A stretch of 64,000 bases of DNA from NCBI GenBank assembly GCA_036867785.1, contig CP145421.1, forward strand, positions 620,001 to 684,000. The letters are read 5' to 3'. The DNA comes from Plasmodiophora brassicae. Taxonomy: Eukaryota; Endomyxa: Phytomyxea; Phytomyxea; Plasmodiophorida. How positions within the stretch are numbered: position 1 is the first letter of the stretch; each line of letters starts with the position of its first letter. Under the pieces are notes generated by a model that saw nothing but the letters and a program-made list of their open reading frames with translations, made no database searches and was not told where the DNA came from. The position numbers were made by a program, and so were the translations under genes. Shown here piece after piece: positions 44,722-56,429 of the stretch.

Positions 44722-46487
44722 TTACCTGAACGATGTGTCGCTGGTTCCGGGCTGGGTGCCGCCCTCGTGCTCGCGTTCACCGAACAGCGGACGACGCCTC
44801 CGGAAGGACAGGGCCCGTGTTCCAGGGCGTTCCGTGCCGGCATCGGGCTGATCATCCGCGTCGGAGGCCTGCGACGACGCGTCAACGGATTCCTCGCTGC
44901 GGCCGAACGTGCTGCTCCTCGCTGGGGACTCGGCGCGCTCCAACAGCCTGATTCGCGACAGCGGGCGCGGGGACGACGGGTCGACGCCGGACGCGGCCGA
45001 CAGCGCCCTCCTGTAGCTGCGAACGTCGCCCTGGTTGGCGTACGCCGTCGCCAGCAGCAGCAGCGTCTTCGACATGTACTCGGTAAACGGCTCCTGCAGA
45101 GGCGACCGCGAGTAAATCACCCTACGTACACGCATCCGAGGTCGTCAGCGCGACACACACACACACACACAGGGGCACCGGTGGCGAACCTCAGCGACGT
45201 CTGCAGGGCGAGGACGGCGCGGCTCGGCCGCTGGACGTGCAGGTACATGTGGGCCAAGGCGGCCTGGTTGGCGCAGAACGACTCCACGTAGGCGTCCTCG
45301 CGATAGATCACGTCGACGGAGAACTGCCGGGCGATGCCCTCGCAGTGGGCGATCAGCAGCATCGCCCAGCGCGACGACGACGACGACGACGACGACGCGG
45401 CGTGCCCCGCCCAGCAGACCTGGACGGCGCGGGCGGCCTGCGCCAGCGTCTCGATCGGCAGGTCCCTCTGCAGGCAGGCGCGGGCGCAGCGCGCCATGCT
45501 GAAGCAGGCGCCGGGCACGTACCCGGCGCAGGTCGACACGACATGGACGCTCTGCATCGGGGCGATGTCCTGCCGGATCACGTCGCCCGCCTCGTCGATG
45601 CATCGCGCCAGCGCTTCCGGCAGCGGGTCGCTGAGCGCCGCCATGATGCGCGCCGACCGCCGCATGGACGGCGACATCCAGTTCCAGGCGAGCGTCCAGG
45701 GGTCCTGCCCGTTCGACAGCTCGCCGATCGCCTCCGCCCCGATCTGCTTCGCCACGCCCCGCATCAGCTGGACGACCTCGATCGTCAGCGGCCGTTTAGC
45801 CCGGCGCGCGATCGCCTCCCGGTCGTCGGCGGACGGCACCGCGTCGTCGAGGAACGCGACGGCCGCGTCGTCGTTCAGGTTCGAGCAGCAGTGCGCCTCG
45901 CTGAACAGGTCGAGGACGGCGGCCGGGACGTGGTCGCGCGTCATCACGATCACCGTGCAGTGCTGGCGCCCGTCGCAGACGCGCCTGACGATGCGCTCGT
46001 CGCTCGCCCGGAACCGATCCAGGACGACGACGGCGTTCGCGCCGGCCGCGTCCAGGAACCGCAGGAACCGGGCGAACACCTGCTCGAACGTCTCCCTGTC
46101 GGTCGCGCCGTCGTCCAGGATCGCCTCGATGTCGTGCCGCATCGTCGCCTCGTCCGTCATATCGACGCGATAGACGGCGTCGAACGCGCCGCGTTCCACG
46201 ATGCCGTCGACGAGGAACGACTTCCCGGACCCGGGGCCGCCCTCGACCAGGGTGGCCGGGGCGCGCGACGCCCGCTCGACGTACGGCAGCGTCGTACGGA
46301 CGTGGGCGCCGGCGCTCGCCAGGGCGGGCGGCACCGCCCGACGACGGCGACGCGGGCCCAGGCAGGGCAGCAGGCGGCGGACGACGTCGATAGCCATCGG
46401 CCAGACCGTGCACAGGAACAGTGCGCCGCCGCCTAGAATTGCAGACGGAACGCGCCGGTACAGCGCCGCCGCCGCCGCCCCGACCAT
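44722..46487 (-). CDS. membrane-anchored P-loop NTPase (AAA/STAND-like) with helical C-terminus
   Basis: A hydrophobic segment near residues 14-32 (AILGGGALFLCTVWPMAIDV) is followed by a basic patch (GPRRRRRAV) and a P-loop NTPase. Walker A is LVEGGPGSGKS (about residue 75) and a Walker B-like strand is NAVVVLDRF. The following helical region and an exon-2 part (EYMSKTLLLLATAYANQGDV) look like TPR-type helices. A Ser/Asp tract (SSSSSSSS) comes from an AGT/CGT-rich repeat near 45380. One intron (about 45122-45168) joins GAP to VIYSRSPLQEP; its donor lies inside a (GT)9 run. The architecture recalls STAND signalling ATPases, but no family is certain. The frame is open to 46757, so an upstream start is possible. 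Confidence 0.65.
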
Positions 46488-46950
46488 GGCCGCTGCTGCT
46501 GCTGGTGCTGCTGGTGGTGGTAGCGGTCCCAACCCCTTCGAGAAGACACCCGCCGCTTCAGCGCCAGCCTCAGCAGAACGCGCCCATGTTTTGTCTGTCA
46601 CTGTCACTGGATGTGGGGGGAGGGGGTGCGCGCGCGCCCGCCTCGAACGTTTTGAACAAATTTCAGCCCCCCGTCGTCGTGGTCGGGGCGTTACCCGTTC
46701 GGGCGCGCACAGCTGTGTCCGGCCGCCCGCGCGTGTCTGCAACGACGGCAACGGCACCTGGCGATGGCAGCGCAGCGCGCGCCGTCCACGATCGAATCAA
46801 GGGTCTTCAACATATGTATAGAAACGATTGGTAGGAAACGGGGAGGGTACATCAGGCTGACAGGGCGAGCGCTCCGCAGGAGACCGCAAACAACGCGGCG
46901 CCAGGCACTGTCGGCAGGGCTTTGGTGGATAGAGAGAGTGGACACAGAAG
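46488..46950. other. intergenic stretch between the NTPase gene and CNOT9
   Basis: 463 bases, GC-rich near 46610-46640 (alternating CG). No gene is recognised. It includes the presumed NTPase promoter and the CNOT9 3' flank. Confidence 0.4.
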
Positions 46951-47948
46951 TTAGGGTTCGGTCAGGTCGCGGAGCAATTGCGATAGGTGCCGCTTAGTGA
47001 CCGCCTCGTCCTTCAGGACTTGCGCGAACGTGCTGTCACGAAGCTTGCTGGGGAGGCATTCCCGAAGCGCTTCCCGTGCCCTGAACAGCAATCAGCCAAC
47101 CGGGTTAACCGCGATCCACATATGCGCGCTTACTTGGGATTGACGGCCAGCCGTACATAGCAGTGAATGATGTGCTTCAGGAGGCGAACGGATGGGTGCT
47201 TGATGAGGCTCTCCACCATCAGGCGCAGGACGTCGCTGACGGCGTAGAAGCGGTCCGGCGTCGCACAAATGTAATTCAGGCCGCTCTCGTCCTGCAGGAT
47301 CTTCTGCACAATGAAGGTCGCCACCGTCCGCAGCAGTTCGCTCCCCGTGTTCATGATGCGCAGGCACAACGGAATGATCTCCGTCTGCAACAGGAAGCTG
47401 ATCACGTCGGGGTCGTCCATCTTGACCAGCGCACCGATCACGCCCAGCGACGTAAGCCTTAAATACTCGAACGGCCGCTTCGCGTGCGTCGTGTTCAGGA
47501 ACGGGTACAGGAACAATGGAATATGTGCCATAAGAAAGTGGGCACGGGTGTCCGGATGCGACGCGACGCATTGCAACAACGCCAACGCGTTGCAGCACCG
47601 ATTGGAGGCTTTGGGCGTCAGAGAAAAGACATTGGCGAGTAGCGGGTACACGCTGACGATCTCCTGGAGCAACGCGGCGATGGACCCAACCGAATACCAT
47701 AGGATCGGCGCCAGGTCGGGATACTCCTCGCGCTGCTTCGACAGCGCTAACAGCGCCGCCTCGCGCTTGTCGCTGATCGTCAGGTCCTGGATCAGCGCGC
47801 ACAGCTTCGAGTGCGACGCGGACGGCATGCCGAGCGACACGGCCGACATGCCGAGCACGAGCGGCGTCTGCGACGGCGAGATATGCCCCGGGCCGGCACG
47901 CAGACCCGGCCCCGGCACCTGCTGCTGCTGCTGCTGCTGGTCATGCAT
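46951..47948 (-). CDS. CNOT9: CNOT9/Rcd1-like subunit of the CCR4-NOT complex
   Basis: ATG at 47948 (MHD then seven Gln). The armadillo-repeat core is highly conserved: [60 protein letters not shown] and [17 protein letters not shown]. One intron, with donor GTAAGC after LAVNPK and acceptor near 47087, leads to [20 protein letters not shown] and the stop at 46951. CNOT9 bridges CCR4-NOT to mRNA-bound repressors (GW182, Bam, Roquin-type) and so links deadenylation to its targets. The Gln run is encoded by a (CTG)n tract on the plus strand. Confidence 0.95.
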
Positions 47949-48632
47949 CGCCACGCGATACGCGCCGGCACGGACGCCCACGCCCGACTGAGTGAATGGG
48001 ACGGAACTCCAGCGATGTCACGGACGCACCTTGGCGGCGATCGGCAAAAAAATGGGCCGACGGCCATCCGGATTTATATATTTTTTTGGGTCGTGCGTGG
48101 CCTCGCGCGGGCGCCCGTGGCTTGTGGCACGGAGCAACGCTGCGGCGCTTTGGGGCAGCTCCTGGCCAGAGCGTCCGCAGGCCGCAAGGTTCCCTCCCCC
48201 CGGGCCGGACGCTCCCTGTCCACGTCTCTCGCATTCCATCCCTGTCTGAGGGGGAGGGGAGGCACCCTGAAGTGCCTTCGGTCGTTCAACGGGTTTTTGA
48301 TGCATCATCCAGCGCTGATTATAAGGATCCCTCCTGGGACGTCGACTGCACGTCGGCGGCAATCGTTTGGGTGTGCGACGACGCCCCGCGAGTTGGGGCG
48401 GCGTTCGTCGCCCTGGCCTCGTGCAGAATGGCGTCGGCAAAAGCCGGCCCTGCGAGCCGGACGTTCGCCCGTTGCGGCTTGCGCGTTGGCATCGGCGATT
48501 GCGCGTTGCGGGTCGGGTCCTAATCAGGCGCCCGGAGACAGGCGGGACGGGACTGCCCCGGGTCCCATCGTCGGGCAACAACGGGCGTAACGCCGCCAGG
48601 CGATCGCGGCGCGGCACTCTCCTCGTCATCGC
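47949..48632. promoter_or_regulatory. divergent intergenic region, CNOT9 / F-box-like gene
   Basis: 684 bases between two divergent starts. An A/T-rich patch TTATATATTTTTTTGGG lies at 48074-48090, unusual in this GC-rich window and TATA-like for a minus- or plus-strand start. Long frames across it on both strands look non-coding. Confidence 0.4.
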
Positions 48633-50310
48633 ATGGGGTCGGCGTGCCACGAGGCGAACGCGACGACGATGCTGACGCGCCCCGGGAAGCGGGCGCGGCT
48701 CGACCGGACCGGTCGGGACCTGCTCGCGCTGCCCGCCGACATCATCGCCTTCATCCTGTCGTGCATGGGCCTCGATGACCTGGCGGTCGCGTTCCGATGC
48801 TGCCGCCGGATGCGCTCGATCATGACCCGGTACGATGCGTTCGTCTACCGGCGCCATGTCGCCAATCCCGATTTCGTGGCGCACGTCGCCACCTGGACGA
48901 CCTCCTGGAGGACGATGGCCATGCAGCAGAACGCGTGCATCTTCTGCATGAAGTGCCAGACCATCCGCCCTGTAGGAACGGGGTCCCACCGAATGACGCC
49001 GCCGCGTTGTCTGACCAGCGTTCCAGGCGCAGGCCTCGATAGCGTCGCCGGCTGGCACCATGTGCGTCGTCTGCGCTCCCGCCGATCGCATCCTGCACGT
49101 GCACTGTGCCAAGAACGCGTTCCTGTTCACGACGAACGACGTACGAGAGGTCATGGCCCGGAAGCCGGGCGGCATGCCGGTGCGTTCGTCCCGATGGATC
49201 ACGGTCGGCGAGGCACGCGAACGCCTTGGGTCGACGACCACGCTGCCCGATCTGCTCGAGCGCCACCGCCAGATCATCTGGTCGAGGCAGGCGCGCCCCG
49301 GCGAACAACGCCTGATCCGCAGCCGACGCCGGCAACGTCTGGACGCGTTCCTCGGTGCACGACGCCTCCAGGTCGATGGGCCCGTCGACGAGGCCGACAG
49401 TTACGTCCTGTCGGGGCGGCCTGCCATGAAGGTCGTTGCGGCGGCCGCGTTCCGCGCATGGCTTCGTCAGAACTGGGCGCTGTTCCTCGCGGGTACCCGC
49501 CCGTCCGATGCCGCTTGCCTGCGATTCCTGTCGCTGCCGATGGCAAAGTTCGTGGCCACGATCAACCAAGACCGTCCGGGCCCGCCGGTTCTGGTCGGCA
49601 TTGGCGCGACGGCACACCTCTATCCACGCGTGTTCGAGGAGGAGGTCGCCGTCATGGTGCAAAGCCTGCCGTTCGTCGCGGACGACGTTGACGCCGTCGT
49701 GCGAGCCGCCGGTCTCGACTCGGATCCGGCTGCGGTTGCGCTCGAGTTCATCGGCGCCGTCATCAAAGGTGCCGACCTCGACGGGCGAATGGCCAGGCGG
49801 TTCCAGAGCGTCCTCCAGCGCCCGCTTCAGGAACGAACAAGGCTGATGGCCCAGTTCTCGGCGACGCAGGTCGTCTGGGAAAGGGCATGCGCCAACAGTC
49901 GCGATCCGTCATCGCTGATCGCGGCGATCGATAAGGAGCTGGAGTCGGCCGCAGCGTGGTCGCTGGAGACGCGCACCGCTGTTATGGACGCGCTGTTCAC
50001 CGTCACTACCGATGCTGCGTCGTGCCCGCCCGTGTACATCCAGGCGTACCTGATCGAGTTCATCAAGGCCATGCAGCTGGACATCCTGGCGCTGGTCGCC
50101 AGCAACCAGACCATCCAGCACATGTACTCGCTGCGGGAGCTGTCCATCGCCATGACGAAGCTCATGGCGCGCGACACGCTCCCATGCCATGTGCGCGAGA
50201 AGATCACCACCATGAGCAGCGTCATCCAGAACTACTGCGTCAGGCGCCCTACCGCGCGGCCCGCCAGATGCCACAGGCACGCGATGCATTCACAGACGAA
50301 CGGGTTTTAG
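48633..50310 (+). CDS. F-box-like protein with a cysteine/histidine zinc-type motif
   Basis: Two exons. Exon 1 has an F-box-like segment (DLLALPADIIAFILSCMGLD, then LAVAFRCCRRMRSIM), which would bind Skp1 of an SCF ubiquitin ligase, and ends with CIFCMKCQTIRP. Exon 2 begins ASIASPAGTMCVVCAPADRI and then HVHCAKNAF. Together they form a CxxCxxC...CxxC...HxHC cluster that could hold zinc and may be substrate-binding. The remaining 380 residues are mostly helical with no recognised domain. The ATG at 48633 fits. The F-box call rests on the LP...I...L pattern only. Confidence 0.55.
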
Positions 50311-50485
50311 TCATCATCTAAACCGTGACATGGCAGTGCCGCGTTTGACTGGCACGGCGATTGCAGCGTCGGATGTCGCGGACAGCGTTTTGCGCCACTG
50401 ACGCCGGTAGCGACGGGAATAGCGCTTCGTGGTTGGGGCCGGGCGAGGCCGCGCAGCCGGACAGCGGCGCGATACGGCGTGGTTA

Positions 50486-51195
50486 ATGGCGATGCAGAGA
50501 TTCTTCGGGAAGAAGAAGGATGGGAAGCCGCCGGTGACGCTGGATGATGCCAGCGCCAGCATGGACGCGCGCGGCGACCAGCTGTCGGCGAAGATCAAGA
50601 AGCTGGATCAGGAGCTGGCCGCGCACAAGACGGCGCTGGCGAACGCGAAGACGCCGGGCGCGAAGAACCTCATCAAGCAGAAGGCGATGCGGACGCTGAA
50701 GCAGAAGCGCATGTATGAAGCGCAGATGGAGACGATGGGCAATCAGCAGTTCAATATCGATCAGACGCGGCTGACGCAGCAGGGCCTGCAGGATTCGATC
50801 ACCATGGTGCAGGCGATGAAGGTTGCCAACAAGGAGCTCAAGAAACAGTTCAAGCAGGTCAACGTCGCCGAGGTCGAAGACCTACGGGACGACATGGAGG
50901 ACCTGCTCGAGGTACGATTTGTCAACTGCTGCTGGGTCGTGCGTGTGTACCGACGTTCGGATGACAGGATGCCGATGCCATGAACGAAATCCTAGGGCAA
51001 TCGTTCGGTGTGCCCGCAGATATTGACGAGGATGCCCTGCTCGACGAGCTCGATGCACTGGATGAGCAGATCCTACAGGAGGAGGAAGCCCCTGCGTACT
51101 TGACGGAATCGTCGAGCGTCCCCGACGCGATACCGTCCATGGAATCTAAACAGGCAGAAACGGCGACAGACGCTCGCCAGGCTCACCTGGCATAA
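50486..51195 (+). CDS. CHMP5: CHMP5/Vps60, ESCRT-III-related protein
   Basis: The start MAMQRFFGKKKDGKPPVTLD matches the CHMP5 N-terminus. The coiled-coil core KQKAMRTLKQKRMYEAQMET, FNIDQTRLTQ and QVNVAEVEDLRDDMEDLLE is followed by an intron (50912-50974). Exon 2 continues DADAMNEILGQSFGVPADID then EDALLDELDALDEQILQEEE. The second coding part includes the helix that binds LIP5/Vta1 in animals. CHMP5 acts late in ESCRT-III remodelling at endosomes by activating Vps4. The length (about 216) is normal. It is tail-to-tail with topoisomerase II. Confidence 0.93.
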
Positions 51196-51407
51196 AATAT
51201 CAATGTTGAGACGACTACGAACCTCCCGCGACTAGTGCATTTCTGCCTACCGCCTACACAGACCTGGACATGGCTTCGCCTATCACTATTGTCCCACGTT
51301 GTGATAGAGCGGATATTCCAGAGCACCGTCACGCGTGGTAGCGGCGAGCAGCATGGAATACAATATTATGCTCGTTCATGCTATGATACATAATCTCACA
51401 TGCCCTG

Positions 51408-54400
51408 TCACTTGGCTTTACGGGTGCGCTTGGATTTCGCAGGCCTCTTCGCACCAACAACAGCCTTTGTCGTCTTACGACCCGGGCGTTTCTTTGCGCT
51501 CGAAGACGTTTCGGTCTGGGCAGCGTCATCGTGTTCGTCAGACGTATTGACAGATGACCAGTGAGGCGCCTCTTCGACAATAGCCTATACCCAGGGTCGG
51601 CTTAGTCTTGAGCACCAACTCAATCGGAACCAAATCTGTTACCTTCTCGAGGCGGTCTAGATCAGCAAGCCACATTTCGTCTATAGTTCGCGATTTCAGG
51701 GTGTCGAGCTCAGCAGAGCATGCGGAATGTTCAGCGCGAAGCGAATCAAGCTTGTCCTGACTGATACTAAGCAGAGGCATCCCAAGCAGGTAGTCGAATG
51801 AGCCATTTCTCAATCGATACTTCTGCCGATCAAGCTCATCGACCAGTTGCGCCTTGCGACGTCCCCGAATCACGAGCTTGTCGGATGCGACGGCTTCAAT
51901 AAAACGAAGTCGATTGTGTAGCGTCTCCAACTGCTCGATGAGCTCATCCTCCAAGATCTGTTTCCTCCTCTTGTAGAACTGCCGTCGTAACTGTACGAAT
52001 TCGTCGAGTATGCCATCGACCGAATCGTACCGTCGCAAACAGCCGCCCACATCAAACAGAACCATGTTGGTCAGCGACAATGCCGAACGAAGTCGGAACA
52101 TCTTCAGGAGGTCATCCTTCGTCAGAGCGTCCGTAGCGGCTTGTTTCGAAAGCCGAACCACGAACCGAACACGCTCATCAGTGTGATGTGCTTCATGAGA
52201 CGTGATCGACCCCGAGACGAGCAACGAGTCTAGATATTCTTTGTAGGATGTCGTCGACCTTCCAATAGGAAGTTCCAATATCTCGACTGTTCGACGGTCA
52301 TCAAGAATACGGATAACTCCATCGGTTAGCAGACCCGCGGGTGAAGGTCGGCGACTCATTCTCCCTGCGAAGCCCCGGTAATGTGGAAATAGGTCGTCGG
52401 TCGACTTTCTTCCAGAGATCATCTTCCTCAGACGCGAAATGATTTGAAGCGGGCAGTGGTTGGGGATATTGGACGACCAGCCGGTTCCGATTCCAGTGGA
52501 GCCTGCACCGCACGATTAACACCAAACATCCAACGAGAACAGTGTTTCCGCACCGTTGACAAGCACCATCGGAATTGTCGGAACGTAAAATTCCGGTTCG
52601 ATCACCATTTCGTCTTCGACAGTACTCTTTAACAGCTTGTCATCAGAGGCAACGAAGATGTCCCTGCCCAACAGGTCAGCTGTGAACGTCGTTCGAACAG
52701 GGATCTGCCCACCGAGTCCATGGCATCAGCCGGGTGAATATATAACGAGATGACGCAGCGTCCTGTCCAGCAGCGTGGCGAGTGCCAAACTGACCACTGG
52801 GCTCCAGTAAGTTGATGTTGTTGCTGCCAACGAAGTTCTGGGCTAGGCCAACGATCGTGTTACACAACGCCACTTCTCCATGATGATAGGCGGTGTGTTC
52901 TGTGGATCCTGGATGTTAAACGCGAGGTCGGCACTGGAAACATGACTCCGACGTACCTGCAACGTAGCCCGCCAGTTGAGCCACCTTGATTTCTTGACTC
53001 AGATTACGTTTGAAGCATGCATAGAGAATCTTGCGCTGGCCAGGTTTCAAGCCATCTGCAAGCGAAGGTATTGACCGAATATTGTCCGCCATTGAGAACA
53101 GGATGAGTTCGCGGTTGACGAAATCACTGAAAGTGACAGCACCTACCACGACGGTCAGGAACTCAATCCTGTTAATATCACGTGAGATACCTTTGGAATA
53201 GTCGATTGAAGTGCCGGGTTTGATCTGCGCGAGCCACTCTTTTCGGTCATCGGAGCGGTCTGCCTTGAAGCACAAATCGATAAGGTCGTCATCCTCCTTC
53301 CGAGGACCCCATTTGAACGAAACTCGGTGCTGGCCAAGATGGCTAAAGTATTCTTTGGCCTCTGCAGCCGAACTCGTTCCTGGAATTGACAGTTACTATA
53401 CAGTGAACATCACAGTGCGCTGATACCACGTACCAAGACCCTTGTAGTATTTGGCTTTCCAGTCGGTATGACGGGCCCGCCACGCTTCGTAATCCGGAAG
53501 TGTGAAGAAGTGCTTCTCTCGATCGCCCTTACGGCATCGAACGATCGGGGTCACGAACTGGGTCAGGAAGCCAGGAATTCGCAGGAGGTCCGGCCAGAAG
53601 TTATGGATCATGTTGATCACGAGTCCTTTGATGTGGGAGCCGTCATGATCTTGGTCAGCCATCAACATCACTTGACCGTATCGCAACTCGCTCACATCCG
53701 TGTACTTCTTTCCCGTCTGGAGACCTAAGATCTGCTTCAAGTACAGAAGCTCCTGCAGGACGGCATTTAGCAGTGGAACAAGTCGACACACCGTTGACAT
53801 CACCTTGTTATCAGCAATCTGAGATGCCGACGCGTCCCGAACGTTAAGGAGCTTTCCTCTCAGCGGATAAACACCGAACCGATCGCGGCCAAGCACAGAG
53901 AGACCGCTGACGGCGAGAGCCTTTGCCGAGTCCCCTTCCGTCAGTATCAGACAGCACTGGGCGGCGTTCCTTCCACCGGCCCAGTTCGCGTCTTCGAGTT
54001 TGGGGACAAGTACCTGGCAGAGACCGTAGGAACGCGTGACGACATGCGCACCTCAAGAAAGGAAACCGTACCTGCTTCAGCTTGCGGCCATCCGTCTTCT
54101 TTAGTATCTCGCGGGAGCGTTTCTCGGCAGCAGTTAGAATGTTGTCGACAATCTTCGTATTGAACCGGATTGCCTCAAGAGCAGAATGGGACAGTGTCGC
54201 GTGCTTGGCAAACGTATTCGCAGGGGTGGTGAGCATTTCCTGAAACAACAAGTTAGACAGCGCATTACAGCTAGCCCCCACAGTGCAAACCTTTGTCTGG
54301 GATTCAAAGGCCGGGTTGGCGACAGTACATATAAGGAAGACGTGGAGGAAGTCCTTAATTCGGGGTGTGGATGAGCCACTCCGTCTCAGTTCTTTCTCAA

Positions 54401-55500
54401 CAACCCCAGATAGATAATGACGAATTTGGGCGACAACGGCGTCGACATGCGACCCGCCTCTCATGGTGGCGACGCTGTTGACGAAACTAGTCGACTCGAA
54501 GCGACCCGAGGACGTAGGGCCAACGGCCAACTGCCATTGCTTATTGACATTGATCGACGCGAATTCGGACGCGTCAAGGCCAGCGTGCAGAGCGATGTAG
54601 TCTGCCAACGAGGGGACCTTCAATGAGCGACCGTTCAGGCGGACATCAAGACGCGGATTGCACGCTGCGATATCAACAACACGGCGCTGCATGAGCGACA
54701 GGATATCAGCGTCGATGTCGTCCAGCAGAAACCGCTTCAAATCAGGGCGGAACGTAATTCGCGTCCATGACGATTTGGATCCTTTCTCAGACCGGTCTTT
54801 AACCTGAGGGTCAGAGCGGTTCATCATGTTGTCTGTAGGGAAGTCAAGATGGTGCCAGGCGCACACATTCTGTCGCGTATACCTGTAAAGAGCTGATGGA
54901 ATTCGAGCTTGCGCGACGCATCATAGACCCTGACGTCGAACGAGTTCGAGAAGATGTTGACGAGTTTGGCTCCGTATCTGGGAACAATCGTGAGTGTGGC
55001 AGACCCCGCAAGCCTAGGCACTCTGTGGCGACGCACCCATGCCGTCCACCAGTAAATCGCTCCCGTTCGTCATCGAAGTTGCTTGATGTCAGCAGATGGC
55101 CAAAGACCAGCTCAGGAACGTAGATCATCTCAGCGGGATGTATGGCAACCGGCAGAGCGCTGCCGTCGTTCTCGACACAGATTTCGCCTTTCTTCGCATT
55201 GATCTTCACGTCGATGTACGACATCTTCGCGGCCCTCGGCTGATCTCTCGCTTGATTATCGGCAGCATTCACGAGTATCTCATCGAAGATCTTCAGCAGC
55301 CCAGGGACATACTTCACATCGCGGCACACGATCCGCTTCTTCACGTCATCCCAGACCCACAGTGTCCGCTCCTGCACCTGCAGCGGGCCGACATACATCT
55401 CCGGGCGCAGAAGGACGTGCTCGCGCGCTGTCATCCTCTGGTACTGCTTTTCCAACGTTGCAGTTGACAAACGACGACTCGCCCATCGCACCCGCCACAT
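51408..55500 (-). CDS. TOP2: DNA topoisomerase II, at least ten exons
   Basis: The start MWRVRWASRRLSTATLEKQY is followed by REHVLLRPEMYVGPLQVQER. The GHKL ATPase is KIFDEILVNAADNQARD, FTGGRHG joined across an intron to YGAKLVNIFSNSFDVRVYD, and NKQWQLAVGPTSSGRF. The TOPRIM region is LILTEGDSAKALAVSGLSVL, then LMADQDHDGSHIKGLVINMI. The breakage domain is GLKPGQRKILYACFKRNLSQ, HTAYHHGEVALCNTIVGLAQ, GSNNINLLEPSGQFGTRH, then SRYIFTRL with the nucleophilic Tyr. The C-gate has GTGWSSNIPN and MVLFDVGGCLRRYDSVDGIL. The basic C-terminus is short (KRPGRKTTKAVVGAKRPAKS). Most introns are 45-70 nt, for example 51590-51647. The arginine-rich first 10 residues look weakly like a mitochondrial presequence. 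Confidence 0.95.
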
Positions 55501-55859
55501 ACGCCACAAGGGATAATTTGTCACCGGCCGGCGGCAGGGCCACGGCCCTTTCGCAATCGCGCGTCGGTGCTGCAGCAAGCACGCCGCTGCAGTGCAGTCG
55601 CGGGGTCCGCCGTCAGCGTGGAATTCCTTCCAGAGTACTCACCGTTCTTGAACCACCCGTGCGAAGAGGTCGTCGTTCTTGCCAAGATTCGCATTAGGCG
55701 AAGTTCTGCGTCAGCGTCATGGGTTCATTGCTGCTCCGCTTTTTCGTGGGACGCGGGACACGACGACCGGCTAGTGGGTCGAATCGGACCGACGTACGTG
55801 GACGGAGGGCGCCCATGAAGTGATGCCTATTTGAAGAAGTGGATCGCATCTGTATTCTT

Positions 55860-55986
55860 ACATAGCTGATGCGTTGTAGAGAGCGGCGATTACGGGCAAG
55901 GGCGATGAAGTGACCAGAATGACAGGAGTTGATCATTTCATCACCCTTGCCCGTAATCGCCGCTCTTTACGACGCATCAGCTATGT
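55860..55986. repeat. 53-bp inverted repeat with 21-nt loop
   Basis: Left arm 55860-55912 (ACATAGCTGATGCG...) pairs with right arm 55934-55986 (...CGCATCAGCTATGT). About 49 of 53 positions match. The loop is ACCAGAATGACAGGAGTTGAT. It could be a miniature foldback transposon or a hairpin RNA. Confidence 0.88.
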
Positions 55987-56186
55987 ATTCATAATACATT
56001 ACAGAAGTCCCTGAAGCCTTAGGGCGCAATGCTGCCAATGCACATCTCGCCAGACGCAATGCGCGCAGTCGCAATGCGGTAGTACGGCGTCCGTGGATCC
56101 GTGGGCGGCAACCATCACTTCATCTGGAGGTGGACCACGAACGATGTGTCCAGCCTACGGTAGGCAGGTTCGTCAATGCGTCGCAA

Positions 56187-56429
56187 TTACATAACCACTT
56201 TTCGGATTGCCGTGAGCTTGATGTATAGCCATTCACGATTCAGAAGTACAGCGACAGGCGCGAGATGTCTCGTTTGCTGGTTGTCCTCCTCCGTCGACAG
56301 CAAACGAGAAATCTCGCGCCAGTTTCTGTATCCCTGGACCGTGGATGGCTGTGCATCAAGCTTTGCACTGGCTTCCTTGGACTTGAGGCGCTTTTTGATC
56401 GACGTGTCAGACTCTTGCAATAGTCGCAT
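56187..56429 (-). CDS. small unidentified ORF
   Basis: 80 residues from an ATG near 56429, strongly polar at the N-terminus (KKRLKSKEASAKLDAQPS). It overlaps the short hairpin at 56257-56320, which lowers its standing as a true gene. No family match was seen. Confidence 0.2.
   Translation of the reverse strand: MRLLQESDTSIKKRLKSKEASAKLDAQPSTVQGYRNWREISRLLSTEEDNQQTRHLAPVAVLLNREWLYIKLTAIRKVVM
56257..56320. repeat. 23-bp inverted repeat, 18-nt spacer
   Basis: GGCGCGAGATGTCTCGTTTGCTG at 56257-56279 is the reverse complement of CAGCAAACGAGAAATCTCGCGCC at 56298-56320, with one mismatch. The hairpin would be very stable. Confidence 0.9.

Noticed and set aside
45237-46436. 399-residue plus-strand frame opposite the NTPase gene
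   Set aside because: Composition is Arg/Asp/Gln-rich with no domain, and the Walker A protein lies on the other strand.
48018-49277. 419-residue minus-strand frame over the F-box gene start
   Set aside because: Arg/Pro-rich shadow; the plus-strand F-box and zinc residues explain the region better.
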